DNA of 64,000 bases from positions 1-64,000 of the forward strand of contig JAJFIS010000009.1 in NCBI GenBank assembly GCA_021774735.1, given 5' to 3'. Within the stretch, counting starts at the first letter, position 1. The number at the start of each line of letters is the position of its first letter. The notes under the pieces are model-generated. The model worked only from the letters and a program-made list of their open reading frames with translations. It had not been told where the DNA came from and ran no database searches. Below, piece after piece: positions 18,251 to 28,667 of this stretch. The DNA is from Alphaproteobacteria bacterium (GTDB lineage: Bacteria > Pseudomonadota > Alphaproteobacteria > Sphingomonadales > Kordiimonadaceae). Made by a program: the position numbers and the translations under genes.

Positions 18251-18691
18251 ATGAGTAATAGTATTTCAATTTCTGACACTCCTACCCTCACTGATCAGTA
18301 TGATACCGCACAAAATAATCTAACCAAGCTTGAGAAATCCTCATTTGATAGATTGGACTTTATTTGGGAAGGAATACGCTTTGGCGCCAATTCCAACCCA
18401 ACAGGTGATGGCTCAGCGGTGATCCAACTGAATGCCAGACTTGGCCATTTATTTTATTCGGTGGAAGATCGACAACAAAGAGTGTCTGCATTGGATTGTA
18501 TTCGCAAAACAAATCGCGGCATAGATGGATGTTATCAATTGCAAAAAAATGGCGAAGTTAGTTTTGAAAGCGTTACAGCCACTGATATGCAGATGAAAGG
18601 CGCTGATCTTATGGGCGCTGTCACGCTAATTTTGCTCGAAGCAGAAACCCATTTGCGGACACTACGCTCGCATCTGAAACCTATCCATTAA
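18251..18691 (+). CDS. Hypothetical protein, 146 aa
   Basis: I do not recognise this protein. It has no signal peptide or membrane segment and so is probably cytoplasmic. The first 35 residues are polar and low-complexity (SNSISISDTPT). The rest looks folded, with FDRLDFIWEGIRFGAN, VIQLNARLGHLFYSVEDR and a C-terminal helix LMGAVTLILLEAETHLRTLRS. It contains two cysteines (CIRKTNRGIDGC). It stands alone between divergent psd and convergent LysM genes. No strong ribosome-binding site is seen, but codon usage is like its neighbours. Confidence 0.65.
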   Translation: MSNSISISDTPTLTDQYDTAQNNLTKLEKSSFDRLDFIWEGIRFGANSNPTGDGSAVIQLNARLGHLFYSVEDRQQRVSALDCIRKTNRGIDGCYQLQKNGEVSFESVTATDMQMKGADLMGAVTLILLEAETHLRTLRSHLKPIH

Positions 18692-18773
18692 AACCATACA
18701 AAATACATCTTTGCTAGAAGCAGCATAAGTTTTCATCGCAGAATGGTTTCATATGCATATTTAAAGCAGGCTG

Positions 18774-19808
18774 TTAGCCTTCGCTATTAGGTACTTTAAA
18801 AATTTGACCGGGATAGATAAGGTCCGGGTCGGTAATTTGTTCGCTATTTTCTTTAAAAATAACCGTATAGCGCACTCCAGAACCATAGAGCTGGCGCGCT
18901 ATTGACCATAGGGTATTGCCCGGCTGAACAATAACGCCATTTTCAGCCAACCTTGGATCAATTGGCTCCCCCAAGCTAAAGGGCTGCTCAATCCGTAAAC
19001 GTACATTGCCGTCATTAATGGTTTGGTCCACACGCATTATATGGTCACCAGGCGTTAAATTATCACCATGCAGCGATATCGTCCAACGGCCATGGTCATC
19101 GGCCTTTTGCGCCCCCATGAATTGCTCATCGATATAAAGCCGCACCTCGACCCGTGGCAATGAACGCCCGCTAACAATAGCCCCTTGGCCAGCACCATAG
19201 TCAATTGTGTCCAGCGCTAAACTATCTCCAACCTCAGAAAAGGCTGCGCTGCCGGGCTTTTGCAATATTCTGGAAGCCCCTTTACCGTCTTTGGGGGAAA
19301 GCACCGCAACCACGCCGCTTTCTTGCCGCTCTAAGAAACGGTCTTCTTCCCGCGCGGGAACAGAAACCACAACAACATCAGCAGCTGGATAACGTTTCTC
19401 AGAACCCGCTATTTGCGCAATTAAATTCAGTTCAGCTGAACCGGGTGTTAAAGGCTGATCCAATATTGCTACCCATTCGCCATTTCCGTCCGCCTTCACT
19501 TCGGCCACTTTATTACCGTTCGATGTAATAATTACCGTCGCACCAGCGGGGGCTCGCCCAGCGATAACACCGGTTCCACCTCGGGAAATGCGGACAATGT
19601 CAAAGGAAGGCGCTAAAGCATCTTCAGCATTTTCAATATTTTGTCTATTCTTACTGTCTTCAGAGACTTGAGGGTTTAATGACGGATCCAAAGTCTCGTC
19701 ATTGCCCCCCATGGACAACCAAAAAGCAATGGTCAAAATTATCAGGAAAAGACCCGCAAAACCTATAATTTTCATATGGTCATTTTGATTGCTATTGTCA
19801 GCCAACAC
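18774..19808 (-). CDS. Membrane-anchored LysM-domain protein
   Basis: A 344-aa protein with a short cytoplasmic N-terminus, one membrane helix (about 13-31, IIGFAGLFLIILTIAFWLS), two Ig-like or carbohydrate-binding-like repeats (about 70-150 and 205-270, each with a VR/VEVRLYID-type strand and DGNGEWVAILDQPL/DDHGRWTISLHGDNL), and a C-terminal LysM (about 292-341, VIVQPGNTLWSIARQLYG ... IYPGQIFKVP). LysM binds peptidoglycan, so the protein spans the periplasm from membrane to wall. The start is a GTG with AGGAG about 7 bases upstream. This architecture is common in alphaproteobacteria and its role is not well defined. Confidence 0.85.
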   Translation of the reverse strand: MLADNSNQNDHMKIIGFAGLFLIILTIAFWLSMGGNDETLDPSLNPQVSEDSKNRQNIENAEDALAPSFDIVRISRGGTGVIAGRAPAGATVIITSNGNKVAEVKADGNGEWVAILDQPLTPGSAELNLIAQIAGSEKRYPAADVVVVSVPAREEDRFLERQESGVVAVLSPKDGKGASRILQKPGSAAFSEVGDSLALDTIDYGAGQGAIVSGRSLPRVEVRLYIDEQFMGAQKADDHGRWTISLHGDNLTPGDHIMRVDQTINDGNVRLRIEQPFSLGEPIDPRLAENGVIVQPGNTLWSIARQLYGSGVRYTVIFKENSEQITDPDLIYPGQIFKVPNSEG

Positions 19809-19996
19809 AGGCTCCTAGTCCGAAGATCAATTTACAGTTGGGTCTGGCCAACACTCACTTAAAATAATATTTTCCGATAAAATTTTCGGTCAATTATTCA
19901 TAGCCACAATAATTTCCTTATAATATTGTCGAAACTACGGCATTCTACCAGCTTAATGTTCACTTCTTCAATAATAATAAAGGTTTGTCAGTAGAA

Positions 19997-20578
19997 ATGA
20001 AGGTAAAATCTGTGTGTGTTTATTGTGGCTCTCGCTTGGGCAGGGGCTCCGATTACGAAATATTAGCAAGTGCGATAGGCACGGGCCTGGCTGAACGCGG
20101 CATGACAATGGTGTATGGCGCGGGCAGTATCGGCCTGATGGGGGTGGCGGCACGTGCCGCTCTAGACGGCGGCGGCGATGTAATTGGTGTGATTCCCCAA
20201 CATCTGGACAAGATTGAAATTACTGAACGTAATCTTACTGAACTTCATGTGACCAAAAACATGCATGACCGTAAGCGACTAATGTTTGACCGTTCAGATG
20301 CTTTCTTCATTTTACCCGGCGGGCTAGGCACTCTTGATGAAATGATGGAGATCTTAACATGGGCCCAACTATCCTTACACAAACGGCCCATTGTTCTAAT
20401 CAACCACCATGGATACTGGGACCAAGTTTTATCCCTTTTTTCCCATATTATAACCGAAGGGTTTGCCTCCGATACTGCCAATGATTTGTTTTCCGTCGTC
20501 AATGATGAAAAGGCAGCATTTGCAATTATTGATGACCATGACTGCCACAACGATAAAGCCCGAACTGATTTATTCTAG
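19997..20578 (+). CDS. LOG family protein (TIGR00730; nucleoside-5'-monophosphate phosphoribohydrolase-like)
   Basis: A 193-aa Rossmann-like protein of the LOG family, which hydrolyses cytokinin-type or other nucleoside monophosphates to base and ribose-5-phosphate. Motifs: VCVYCGSRLG at the start, VYGAGSIGLMG and the signature LPGGLGTLDEMMEIL. Start taken at the ATG at 19997; an in-frame TTG lies at 19985. The bacterial role is mostly unknown; the name lysine decarboxylase often attached to this family is not supported. Confidence 0.9.
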   Translation: MKVKSVCVYCGSRLGRGSDYEILASAIGTGLAERGMTMVYGAGSIGLMGVAARAALDGGGDVIGVIPQHLDKIEITERNLTELHVTKNMHDRKRLMFDRSDAFFILPGGLGTLDEMMEILTWAQLSLHKRPIVLINHHGYWDQVLSLFSHIITEGFASDTANDLFSVVNDEKAAFAIIDDHDCHNDKARTDLF

Positions 20579-20607
20579 TGCACAAACCGTATCCATGTGC
20601 ATCTTTT
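20579..20607 (+). terminator. Possible terminator after the LOG family gene
   Basis: TGCACA (20579-20584) pairs with TGTGCA (20596-20601) over an 11-base loop, followed by TCTTTT. The stem is short, so it is only a candidate. Confidence 0.35.
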
Positions 20608-20684
20608 ATGAGATTATTCTATATAAAATCTTGTGTCTTTAGACCTTTTGGGGCTTCATTTTCTAAACTTCAAGTGCTAGGGTG

Positions 20685-20704
20685 TATTAACTTTTTTGTT
20701 AATA
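20685..20704. repeat. Inverted repeat upstream of icd
   Basis: TATTAAC (20685-20691) and GTTAATA (20698-20704) flank six T residues. It lies 38 bases before the icd start. The two TTAA cores are 8 bases apart, so it is not a standard CtrA site (7). It may be an operator or a weak mRNA hairpin. Confidence 0.3.
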
Positions 20705-20741
20705 TAAATCACCCGCTCTGGGCTGAATAACTGAGGGACTT

Positions 20742-21956
20742 ATGGCAAAACTTAGAGTGAAAAACCCAGTCGTTGAAATCGACGGCGATGAGATGACCCG
20801 CATTATCTGGCAATGGATTAGAGAGCGTCTAATTTTGCCATACTTGGATATCGATTTATTATATTATGACCTTTCGGTAACTAGACGTGATGAAACCGAT
20901 GATCAAATCACCATCGATTCTGCTAATGCTATTAAAGAACATGGCGTTGGCGTTAAATGCGCTACCATCACGCCGGACGAAGCACGAGTTGAAGAATTTG
21001 ATCTGAAGAGCATGTGGCGCTCCCCCAACGGCACCATCCGTAACATTTTGGGCGGTACCGTTTTCCGTGAACCCATCATAATGAAAAATGTGCCTCGGCT
21101 AGTTCCAGGCTGGACGCAGCCGATCATCATTGGTCGCCATGCCTTTGGTGACCAATACCGTGCAACCGATTTCCTAGTTCCGGGCAAGGGAAAGCTTACA
21201 ATGCGCTTCGACCCCGAAGACGGCGGAAAAGCTATTGAGCGCGAAGTTTACCAGTTCGAAGAAGCCGGCATTGCCATGGGCATGTATAATGTTGATGAGA
21301 GCATTCGTGGCTTTGCCCGTGCCTGCCTTAACTATGGCATCATGCGTAACTATCCTGTTTATCTCAGCACCAAAAACACCATTTTAAAAGCCTATGATGG
21401 CCGCTTTAAAGACCTATTTATGGAAGTTTTTGAAGGCGAATTTAAAGATAAATATAAAGATGCTGGCATCACCTATGAGCACCGTTTGATCGATGATATG
21501 GTTGCTTGCGCCCTGAAGTGGTCGGGTGGATTTGTCTGGGCCTGCAAAAACTATGACGGAGATGTACAATCAGACACCGTGGCACAGGGCTTTGGTTCAC
21601 TTGGTCTGATGACTTCCGTTCTAATGACCCCGGACGGCAAGACGGTGGAAGCTGAAGCTGCCCACGGAACGGTTACCCGCCATTACCGCCAGCACCAAGA
21701 AGGCAAAGAAACATCGACCAATCCAATCGCGTCGATTTTTGCTTGGACCCGTGGTCTTCAATATCGCGGTAAAATGGATGGCACACCAGAAATTATCGAC
21801 TTCGCCAATATTGTCGAGCGTACCTGCATTGAAACCGTTGAAACTGGTTGCATGACAAAAGATTTAGCCCTGCTAATTGGTCCAAATCAGTCTTGGATGA
21901 CAACGGGACAGTTCTTTGACAAGATTGATGAAAACCTTAAAGCAAAACTTGGATAA
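20742..21956 (+). CDS. icd: NADP-dependent isocitrate dehydrogenase
   Basis: This enzyme oxidises isocitrate to 2-oxoglutarate and CO2 in the TCA cycle, producing NADPH. The 404-aa protein belongs to the dimeric, eukaryote-like subfamily common in alphaproteobacteria: it starts [20 protein letters not shown] and has the substrate segment [30 protein letters not shown] and [14 protein letters not shown] with the NADP-selecting region. The ribosome-binding site GAGGGA lies just before the ATG. It is single and followed by a terminator shared with alaS. Confidence 0.97.
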   Translation: MAKLRVKNPVVEIDGDEMTRIIWQWIRERLILPYLDIDLLYYDLSVTRRDETDDQITIDSANAIKEHGVGVKCATITPDEARVEEFDLKSMWRSPNGTIRNILGGTVFREPIIMKNVPRLVPGWTQPIIIGRHAFGDQYRATDFLVPGKGKLTMRFDPEDGGKAIEREVYQFEEAGIAMGMYNVDESIRGFARACLNYGIMRNYPVYLSTKNTILKAYDGRFKDLFMEVFEGEFKDKYKDAGITYEHRLIDDMVACALKWSGGFVWACKNYDGDVQSDTVAQGFGSLGLMTSVLMTPDGKTVEAEAAHGTVTRHYRQHQEGKETSTNPIASIFAWTRGLQYRGKMDGTPEIIDFANIVERTCIETVETGCMTKDLALLIGPNQSWMTTGQFFDKIDENLKAKLG

Positions 21957-21981
21957 TCATTGAGCTGTCTGAAAGAAAATA

Positions 21982-22009
21982 AAGGCCCTCAGAATGTTTC
22001 TGGGGCCTT
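21982..22009. terminator. Terminator between icd and alaS
   Basis: AAGGCCC (21982-21988) pairs with GGGCCTT (22003-22009), extended by the CAGA/TCTG pairs inside; CTTCTT follows on the plus strand and TATTTTC on the minus strand. It serves two convergent genes. Confidence 0.7.
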
Positions 22010-22040
22010 CTTCTACAGTCAGATTAGATAGTCACTATTT

Positions 22041-24689
22041 TTAACTAGTTGCAATAGCTGCTTTAATAGCTGCAATGGCTTCTGCGGCTTTATCGCCGTT
22101 TGGTCCGCCCGCTTGTGCCATATCTGCACGGCCACCACCACCTTTGCCACCCACTGCAGCAGTGCCGATTTTAACCAGACCAACAGCACTGAATTTATTG
22201 GTTAAATCGTCAGTAACCGCAACCAGCAACCCTGCCTTGCCGTCATTAACCGCAATGAAGGCAACAATGCCGCTGCCTAAAGTTTTACGGGCATCATCAG
22301 CCATGCCGCGCAGGTCTTTCGGGCTAACGCCATCCAGTATTTGTCCTTGGAATTTCACTCCTGCGATTTCTTCAACAGATGATCCGCTGGAGTTATTACC
22401 GTCACCTAAAGCCAAATTTTTACGAGCCTTAATCAATTCACGCTCCAGTAACTTTCGCTCTTGAACTAAGTTTGTGATCCGCTCAGGCAACTCGGATGGA
22501 CTTGATTTGATCTTGCTTGCCGATTGTTTGAGTAAATTATGTTGATCCACCAAATATTGGCGCGCAGCTTCCCCTGTTAGAGCTTCTATCCGGCGCACTC
22601 CGGACGACACTGCGCTTTCACCAATGATTGTAAAAAGACCTATATCACCTAGGCGGTTTACATGAGTGCCACCGCATAATTCGATAGAATATTTATTATC
22701 ACCGTCAGCTTGGCCCATAGCTACAACGCGTACTTCATCGCTGTATTTTTCACCAAACAAGGCCGTTGCACCAAATTCCAAGGCATCGTCATATGGCATT
22801 ACATTTGTGGTGACAGCACTATTTTGGCGAATAATACGGTTCACTTCTGCTTCTGTGTCCGCAATCTCGCTCTGCGCTAATGCTTGGGGGTGAGAAATAT
22901 CAAACCGCAGACGCTCAGGTGCTACGAGCGAGCCTTTCTGACTAATATGATCCCCCAACTGTCTACGTAAGACGGCATGTAAAATATGGGTCGCAGAATG
23001 GTTAGCTCTGAGCTTCAAACGTTGTTCACTATTAACCTGCAAGAGTAAATTATCGCCAACATTGATAGTACCATTTTTCACGATTGCTAAATGAACATGC
23101 AGTGCACCAAGTTTTTTCTGAGTGTCAGATATAACAACAGAAATATCACCTGAATTAGCGGTGCCGCTATCGCCCATTTGCCCACCGGATTCGCCATAAA
23201 AAGGCGTTTGGTTAAAGAGCAATGTGACCTCATCACCAGGCCCTGCTGATTGAACGTTATTATCATCTTTAATGATGGCAACTAAACTACCATCAGCTTG
23301 TTCATTGTTATAGCCAACAAATTCTGTGGCGCCTAAACGATCTCGGACATCAAACCAAATTTGTTCTGTTGCTGCATCACCGGAGCCTGACCAAGCGGCC
23401 CGCGCTTTGGCTCGTTGTTCTTCCATGGCGCTTTTGAAGCCATCAGTGTCTACCATGCGGCCTTCACTGCGCAGAGCATCTTCGGTCAGATCAAGCGGGA
23501 AACCGAAGGTGTCATAGAGCTTAAAAGCAACCGAGCCCGGCAAGGATTGGCCATCGCCTAAACTGGCGACTTCTTCTTGTAATAGCCCCATGCCTTTGGC
23601 GAGCATCACTCTGAACTTACCCTCTTCCATCCGCAGGGTTTCAGAGATTAGCGGTTCTGCCCTTAGTAACTCAGGAAAAGCGTTGCTCATTTCGGTTGAA
23701 AGAACTGGTACTAAGCGGTGCATCAAGGGATCTTTTGCGCCCAGTAGATGGGCATGGCGCATGGCGCGGCGCATAATGCGACGCAGCACATAACCCCGCC
23801 CTTCATTGGAAGGCAAGACACCATCCGCGATCAAAAAGCTGCAAGCACGAAGGTGATCAGCAATCACTCGGTGAGACACTGCTTGGTCACCATTGGCGGC
23901 AACTCCCGTTAGGTCGGCTGATGCTTGAATTAGATGCTGAAACTGGTCGGTTTCATAATTGTCATGGCTACCTTGCAATAATGCAGCTATGCGCTCAAGC
24001 CCCATGCCGGTATCAATACAAGGGTGCGGCAAATCGATGCGCTCACCGTTTGCTTGCTGTTCATACTGCATGAACACTAAATTCCAAATTTCTACAAAAC
24101 GGTCACCGTCTTCATCTCGGCTTCCAGGTGGTCCACCTGCAATATGCTCACCGTGATCATAAAATATTTCCGAGCACGGCCCACAAGGACCCGTTGCACC
24201 CATGGACCAGAAGTTATCAGCGGTGGCAATACGGATTATGCGCTCACTCGGCAAGCCTGTAACCTTCTTCCAAAGGTCAAAAGCGACATCATCATCATGA
24301 TACACCGTGATTATTAGTCGGCTTGGGTCAATGCCATATTCTTTAGTCAGAAGCTCCCAAGCATGGGTTATAGCTTCCTCTTTAAAATAGTCACCAAAGG
24401 AAAAATTACCAAGCATTTCAAAAAAGGTGTGATGGCGAGCGGTATAGCCCACATTATCAAGGTCATTATGCTTGCCCCCTGCGCGCACACATTTCTGAGA
24501 CGATACTGCTCTCACATAATCTCGCTGCTCCATGCCTGTGAAAATATTTTTAAAGGGCACCATACCTGCATTGGTGAATAACAGTGTGGGGTCATTAAGG
24601 GGTACTAAAGGCGCTGAAGGTACAATTGTGTGACCATTTGCAGCAAAATAGTCGATAAAAACTTTACGAATGTCATTCGTACTTAACAT
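22041..24689 (-). CDS. alaS: Alanyl-tRNA synthetase
   Basis: AlaS charges tRNA-Ala and edits mischarged Ser and Gly. At 882 aa it is full length. The class II catalytic core is at the N-terminus ([49 protein letters not shown]). The editing domain has the zinc motif [12 protein letters not shown] with [13 protein letters not shown]. The C-terminal DHHA1-like glycine-rich domain includes [16 protein letters not shown]. It lies downstream of recA but with its own 251-base upstream region and the recA terminator between. Confidence 0.98.
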   Translation of the reverse strand: MLSTNDIRKVFIDYFAANGHTIVPSAPLVPLNDPTLLFTNAGMVPFKNIFTGMEQRDYVRAVSSQKCVRAGGKHNDLDNVGYTARHHTFFEMLGNFSFGDYFKEEAITHAWELLTKEYGIDPSRLIITVYHDDDVAFDLWKKVTGLPSERIIRIATADNFWSMGATGPCGPCSEIFYDHGEHIAGGPPGSRDEDGDRFVEIWNLVFMQYEQQANGERIDLPHPCIDTGMGLERIAALLQGSHDNYETDQFQHLIQASADLTGVAANGDQAVSHRVIADHLRACSFLIADGVLPSNEGRGYVLRRIMRRAMRHAHLLGAKDPLMHRLVPVLSTEMSNAFPELLRAEPLISETLRMEEGKFRVMLAKGMGLLQEEVASLGDGQSLPGSVAFKLYDTFGFPLDLTEDALRSEGRMVDTDGFKSAMEEQRAKARAAWSGSGDAATEQIWFDVRDRLGATEFVGYNNEQADGSLVAIIKDDNNVQSAGPGDEVTLLFNQTPFYGESGGQMGDSGTANSGDISVVISDTQKKLGALHVHLAIVKNGTINVGDNLLLQVNSEQRLKLRANHSATHILHAVLRRQLGDHISQKGSLVAPERLRFDISHPQALAQSEIADTEAEVNRIIRQNSAVTTNVMPYDDALEFGATALFGEKYSDEVRVVAMGQADGDNKYSIELCGGTHVNRLGDIGLFTIIGESAVSSGVRRIEALTGEAARQYLVDQHNLLKQSASKIKSSPSELPERITNLVQERKLLERELIKARKNLALGDGNNSSGSSVEEIAGVKFQGQILDGVSPKDLRGMADDARKTLGSGIVAFIAVNDGKAGLLVAVTDDLTNKFSAVGLVKIGTAAVGGKGGGGRADMAQAGGPNGDKAAEAIAAIKAAIATS

Positions 24690-24881
24690 AATAGTGATCC
24701 CACAGATGATAACTTACGCTATCAAGAATAATTCATTCATTCCAACAGCAAACTCTATAGCGCCCCTTTTGCCTTATTGAATCGGACCTGTCCACAATAT
24801 CGGTATAATCAAGTGATAATTATCTTTCTTTAAGATACTTAGAATCCTTTGTAACATGCTAATTTATACACCTTAACCATG

Positions 24882-24909
24882 AAAAAGGGCGACACGCATG
24901 CCACCCTTT
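24882..24909 (-). terminator. Terminator of recA
   Basis: On the minus strand AAAGGG and CCCTTT (24904-24909 with 24884-24889) form an imperfect stem extended by G-C, T-A and C-G pairs, followed by TTTC. It lies 32 bases after the recA stop. Confidence 0.6.
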
Positions 24910-24940
24910 GAGATAATTATTACCGCAAATTTAGTTGCTT

Positions 24941-26023
24941 TTAAAGCAGCTCATCCGATGGAGTTGGGTTTTTCTCCTCCCCTTCCAACAATGCTTCTTC
25001 GACGAGCCCTGCATTACGCCGAATAGCAACCTCAATTTGGTCGGCTATATCACTGTTATCTTTCAAAAACCGTTTGGCATTTTCACGGCCCTGTCCAATA
25101 CGTTGGCTATCATAACTGTACCAAGAACCTGATTTTTCGACCACATCTGCCTTAACTCCAAGGTCCAGTATCTCGCCAACTTTAGATATCCCCTGACCGT
25201 ACATAATATCAAATTCAATCTGCTTGAACGGCGGGGCTACTTTGTTCTTCACCACTTTAACCCGGGTCGCATTACCAACGATTTCATCTTTTTCTTTAAT
25301 GGCACCAATCCGGCGAATATCAAGACGAACTGAGGCATAAAACTTCAGCGCATTGCCGCCCGTAGTAGTTTCTGGGCTACCATACATAACACCAATTTTC
25401 ATTCGAATTTGATTGATGAAAATAACGATACAATTGGATTTTGCGATAGAGGCCGTAAGCTTACGCAAGGCTTGGCTCATCAGCCGTGCCTGCAAGCCCA
25501 TATGGCTGTCCCCCATTTCACCTTCCAGCTCAGCGCGGGGTGTTAAAGCAGCCACACTATCCACCACCAAAATATCAATGGCTCCAGAGCGCACTAATGT
25601 GTCGGTAATTTCTAATGCCTGTTCGCCGGTGTCCGGTTGGCTAACGAGCAATTCATTAACATCAACCCCCAGCTTACGCGCATATATAGGGTCAAGAGCG
25701 TGTTCTGCATCAACAAAAGCTGCAATACCACCGGCCTTCTGCGCTTCCGCCACAACATGCAGCGCTAGCGTAGTTTTGCCTGAGCTTTCTGGACCATATA
25801 TTTCAATAACTCTGCCCTTAGGAAGACCCCCAATTCCAAGCGCTACATCAAGTCCAATAGATCCAGTCGAGATGGCTTCTATCTCATCCAAGCCGCCTTT
25901 TTGACCAAGCCGCATAACCGATCCCTTACCAAAAGAACGGTCGATCTGTCCCAGCGCGGCTTCCAGCGCCTTATTTTTATCCATGGAATTTTCCTTAATG
26001 ATTCGTAGTTCTGCTTGACCCAT
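24941..26023 (-). CDS. recA: Recombinase RecA
   Basis: RecA forms ATP-dependent filaments on single-stranded DNA, drives strand exchange and triggers LexA self-cleavage. The 360-aa protein has the typical alphaproteobacterial N-terminus followed by [20 protein letters not shown], Walker [10 protein letters not shown] (77-85), Walker B region [13 protein letters not shown]1 and L2 loops and an acidic C-terminus. The ATG at 26023 has GGGAGA upstream. Two LexA-like boxes lie 51-109 bases upstream. Confidence 0.98.
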   Translation of the reverse strand: MGQAELRIIKENSMDKNKALEAALGQIDRSFGKGSVMRLGQKGGLDEIEAISTGSIGLDVALGIGGLPKGRVIEIYGPESSGKTTLALHVVAEAQKAGGIAAFVDAEHALDPIYARKLGVDVNELLVSQPDTGEQALEITDTLVRSGAIDILVVDSVAALTPRAELEGEMGDSHMGLQARLMSQALRKLTASIAKSNCIVIFINQIRMKIGVMYGSPETTTGGNALKFYASVRLDIRRIGAIKEKDEIVGNATRVKVVKNKVAPPFKQIEFDIMYGQGISKVGEILDLGVKADVVEKSGSWYSYDSQRIGQGRENAKRFLKDNSDIADQIEVAIRRNAGLVEEALLEGEEKNPTPSDELL

Positions 26024-26073
26024 AGTATATCTCCCTTATTCCATAGCCAGTTATATGTTGCAATGGAGATTTT

Positions 26074-26088
26074 GTACCATATTTGTTC
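26074..26088. promoter_or_regulatory. Proximal LexA-like box of recA
   Basis: GTAC CATATTT GTTC differs by one base from GTTC-N7-GTTC. On the minus strand it lies between TTGCAT and TACAAA, a plausible -35/-10 pair 16 bases apart, so LexA would occlude the recA promoter. Confidence 0.65.
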
Positions 26089-26117
26089 TCAAATGCAAAC
26101 AATAAAATTCACATTTT

Positions 26118-26132
26118 GTTCTCATAATGTTT
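26118..26132. promoter_or_regulatory. Distal LexA-like box of recA
   Basis: GTTC TCATAAT GTTT also differs by one base from the consensus. It begins 44 bases upstream of the start of the proximal box (33 bases from that box's GTTC half-site, about three helical turns), so cooperative binding is possible. Confidence 0.5.
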
Positions 26133-26175
26133 TAGCAAGAGAAATATACAAAGTTAAGTTAAATATATCAGTAAC

Positions 26176-28584
26176 TTAGCCAAGTATATTCTTCACTTGT
26201 TCCGCAAGTTTCTGCAATGAAAATGGTTTTGGCAAGAAATGAAAATTCCCCGATTGAAGGTTTTTACGGAAGACATCTTCTGCATAGCCAGAAATGAATA
26301 TTATTGGCATGCTTGGGTATAGTTCACGGGCTTTAGTGGCAAGCGTTGGCCCGTCCATATTTGGCATCACAACATCCGAAATGATCAGGTCAATCGGGCC
26401 TTTATGCTGCTGTAAAATTTCCAGTCCCGTTTCGCCGGATGCGGCCTCTAGAACCTTATAACCTTTATTGCTTAAAGCCCGAGATGCAAACATCCGCACC
26501 GGGTCTTCATCTTCAACGATTAAAATTGTCCCCTTGCCGGTCAAGTCACGCGCGACGACATCCACTTCCAGTTTCGTTGCTGGCAGCACATCTGATTTTT
26601 CAAGTGTATGCGCCTTTAAAAATAGCATGAATGTTGTGCCTTTGCCGATTGTCGAATCTGCGAAGACATAGCCGCCTGTTTGCTTCACAATGCCGTAAAC
26701 AGTAGCAAGGCCAAGGCCGGTGCCCTGCCCCACAACTTTTGTTGTGAAAAAGGGTTCAAAAATTTTGGCCATAATATCACTGTCAATTCCACAACCCGTA
26801 TCTTCCACTTCGATCAACACATAATCATCAGGGTTAATCACGTCAAAGCGTTCAATTAGCGGGTCATCCGCAGCGACCATCTTTGTTCTGATTTCAAGTG
26901 TACCGCCATTTTCCATAGCATCACGGGCATTCACAGCAAGGTTAATGATCACTTGTTCTAACTGACCTTGGTCAACCTTAACCGGACGCAAGTCACGTCC
27001 ATGCACCACTTTCAGGTCAATAGTTTCGCCGATTAAGCGGCGCAGCAGACTGGTGAGCTCCGCGATCACATCCGTTACCATAAGCACTTTGGGCCTAAGC
27101 GTCTGTTGCCGAGAGAAGGCCAGCAATTGGCGCACTAAATTTGCTGCCCTGTTCGCATTTTGGCGAATCTGATTAATATCAGCAAAGGATTGATCGGTTG
27201 AATCGTGTCTAACAAGCAACAAATCACAAAAGCCTATGATAGCAGTCAGTAAATTATTAAAGTCATGCGCTACACCACCTGCTAGCTGGCCTACTGCTTG
27301 CATTTTCTGGGCCTGAACAAATTGCCGTTCCAAGCTTTTATGTTGGGTCGTATCCATCAGATACAGCACCGCACAGTTGCCGCTATCGGTTTTAATGGCA
27401 GTTAAAAATATTTGGCCAACACGTTCGCCTTGAACGTTAAAGCGAACATCAGCGGGTCTTTTAGGTGAGCGGCCTGAAAGGGCAACATCAATACGTTCAG
27501 CCAATTCACTTCGGTCTTCTTCATGCACTAATTTCAAAACGTCAGAACCACGCTTAACATTACTGTCTGGAGCCACTCTTTTCGTTGCCTGATTATATTC
27601 TTGAACCAGCCGATACTCATCCACCAGCACAACAGCCATAGGCGCACCATCAAGGAACGGCGTGATAATATCACCATCACCGGCAACGCCATCAATGCGG
27701 CGCTGCTCTTCCATGTTTCTAACCAGCACATAATGACCAAGAACAGCATCGCCTTCCCGGGTTGGTACATCGGTCCGGCTAATAGAAACATTAATGCTGC
27801 GCCGGTCACTACGCACCATTTGTGTATCATTTTTACGAAAACGTATCTTTTCTGGCAAGTCCGCATCAAGGTCCAGACCAAGCCAGTCCCGTAAAATAGG
27901 ATTAGCAAATCTTAAAGTGCCATTTTGGTCCACGACCGCAATACCAAGGCCAAGATACTCATTTAGCACCAATGGCATATCTTGAATGGCCCGAACAACA
28001 TTTTCCATCCGCACTTCAATGCCAGTTCTACTGACCGTCCAAATCAGCCGCTCCCCTTTACGGTTTACACTGAGAACGATGGTCGCGGTTCGCTCGCTAT
28101 TAAAAGGAAATTGCCCAGAAGTCTCCCCCCCCGCTTTAACTTTTAAGCGCATAGCGGCAACACCGTCACGGGCTTCATCACCCCAGACCATGGTTTCAAC
28201 CCGCTTCATGCGGCCCCCTGCCACCTTTTCATAAGCGTCATTACCCGCAATAGGCCTGCCCGATAGATCGGTTAAAATAAGTGCGCGGCGATTCATCGCA
28301 ACAAGCGCCGATAAAGCTTCAAAATCTTCTTCAATCAGATGCGGTATATTGCCATCGGGTCTACCAAGCATAATCGCCACGCCAATAGATGTAATAAGTA
28401 GGCCACTTCCCGCAAAAATTAAGGCTATATTTGCAAGGTCAAAAGCCCACAATAATAAAGCACCGCCAAATGATGATAACAAACCCACAAGTGCTACCGC
28501 AGACAAGCCATGACCGCCGCCATGCGGTCTGGACTCACCATCTGTGCCTATTTTAGGCTTTGGAATTATACCACCAGAGGTCAT
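26176..28584 (-). CDS. cckA: CckA-type hybrid sensor histidine kinase
   Basis: An 802-aa hybrid kinase. Two membrane helices (about 26-48 and 52-73) are followed by PAS-like regions (about 85-190, 200-295 and 305-415), HisKA with [17 protein letters not shown] (His440), HATPase with [16 protein letters not shown] and [11 protein letters not shown], and a C-terminal REC with Asp737 in [12 protein letters not shown]. This order and the [12 protein letters not shown]-box match CckA, which phosphorylates CtrA and CpdR through ChpT in the alphaproteobacterial cell cycle. Start chosen at ATG 28584, with AGGA 8 bases upstream; a longer reading to 28665 has no ribosome-binding site. It follows flhB in the same orientation, so it is the last gene of a flagellar operon. 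Confidence 0.92.
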   Translation of the reverse strand: MTSGGIIPKPKIGTDGESRPHGGGHGLSAVALVGLLSSFGGALLLWAFDLANIALIFAGSGLLITSIGVAIMLGRPDGNIPHLIEEDFEALSALVAMNRRALILTDLSGRPIAGNDAYEKVAGGRMKRVETMVWGDEARDGVAAMRLKVKAGGETSGQFPFNSERTATIVLSVNRKGERLIWTVSRTGIEVRMENVVRAIQDMPLVLNEYLGLGIAVVDQNGTLRFANPILRDWLGLDLDADLPEKIRFRKNDTQMVRSDRRSINVSISRTDVPTREGDAVLGHYVLVRNMEEQRRIDGVAGDGDIITPFLDGAPMAVVLVDEYRLVQEYNQATKRVAPDSNVKRGSDVLKLVHEEDRSELAERIDVALSGRSPKRPADVRFNVQGERVGQIFLTAIKTDSGNCAVLYLMDTTQHKSLERQFVQAQKMQAVGQLAGGVAHDFNNLLTAIIGFCDLLLVRHDSTDQSFADINQIRQNANRAANLVRQLLAFSRQQTLRPKVLMVTDVIAELTSLLRRLIGETIDLKVVHGRDLRPVKVDQGQLEQVIINLAVNARDAMENGGTLEIRTKMVAADDPLIERFDVINPDDYVLIEVEDTGCGIDSDIMAKIFEPFFTTKVVGQGTGLGLATVYGIVKQTGGYVFADSTIGKGTTFMLFLKAHTLEKSDVLPATKLEVDVVARDLTGKGTILIVEDEDPVRMFASRALSNKGYKVLEAASGETGLEILQQHKGPIDLIISDVVMPNMDGPTLATKARELYPSMPIIFISGYAEDVFRKNLQSGNFHFLPKPFSLQKLAEQVKNILG

Positions 28585-28667
28585 CGTATTTATCCTAATT
28601 TTCCGTTTACCATAGAGAAAGTTACCGCGCATAAGATACAGAGGCAAGCATTCAAAATTCAACATAA

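Noticed and set aside
20685-20704. CtrA site upstream of icd
   Set aside because: The TTAA cores are 8 bases apart, not 7, and icd is not a typical target. Kept only as an inverted repeat.
24873-24880. TTAACCAT, a CtrA-type half-site
   Set aside because: It lies at the recA terminator, with no second TTAA at the right distance and no promoter beside it.
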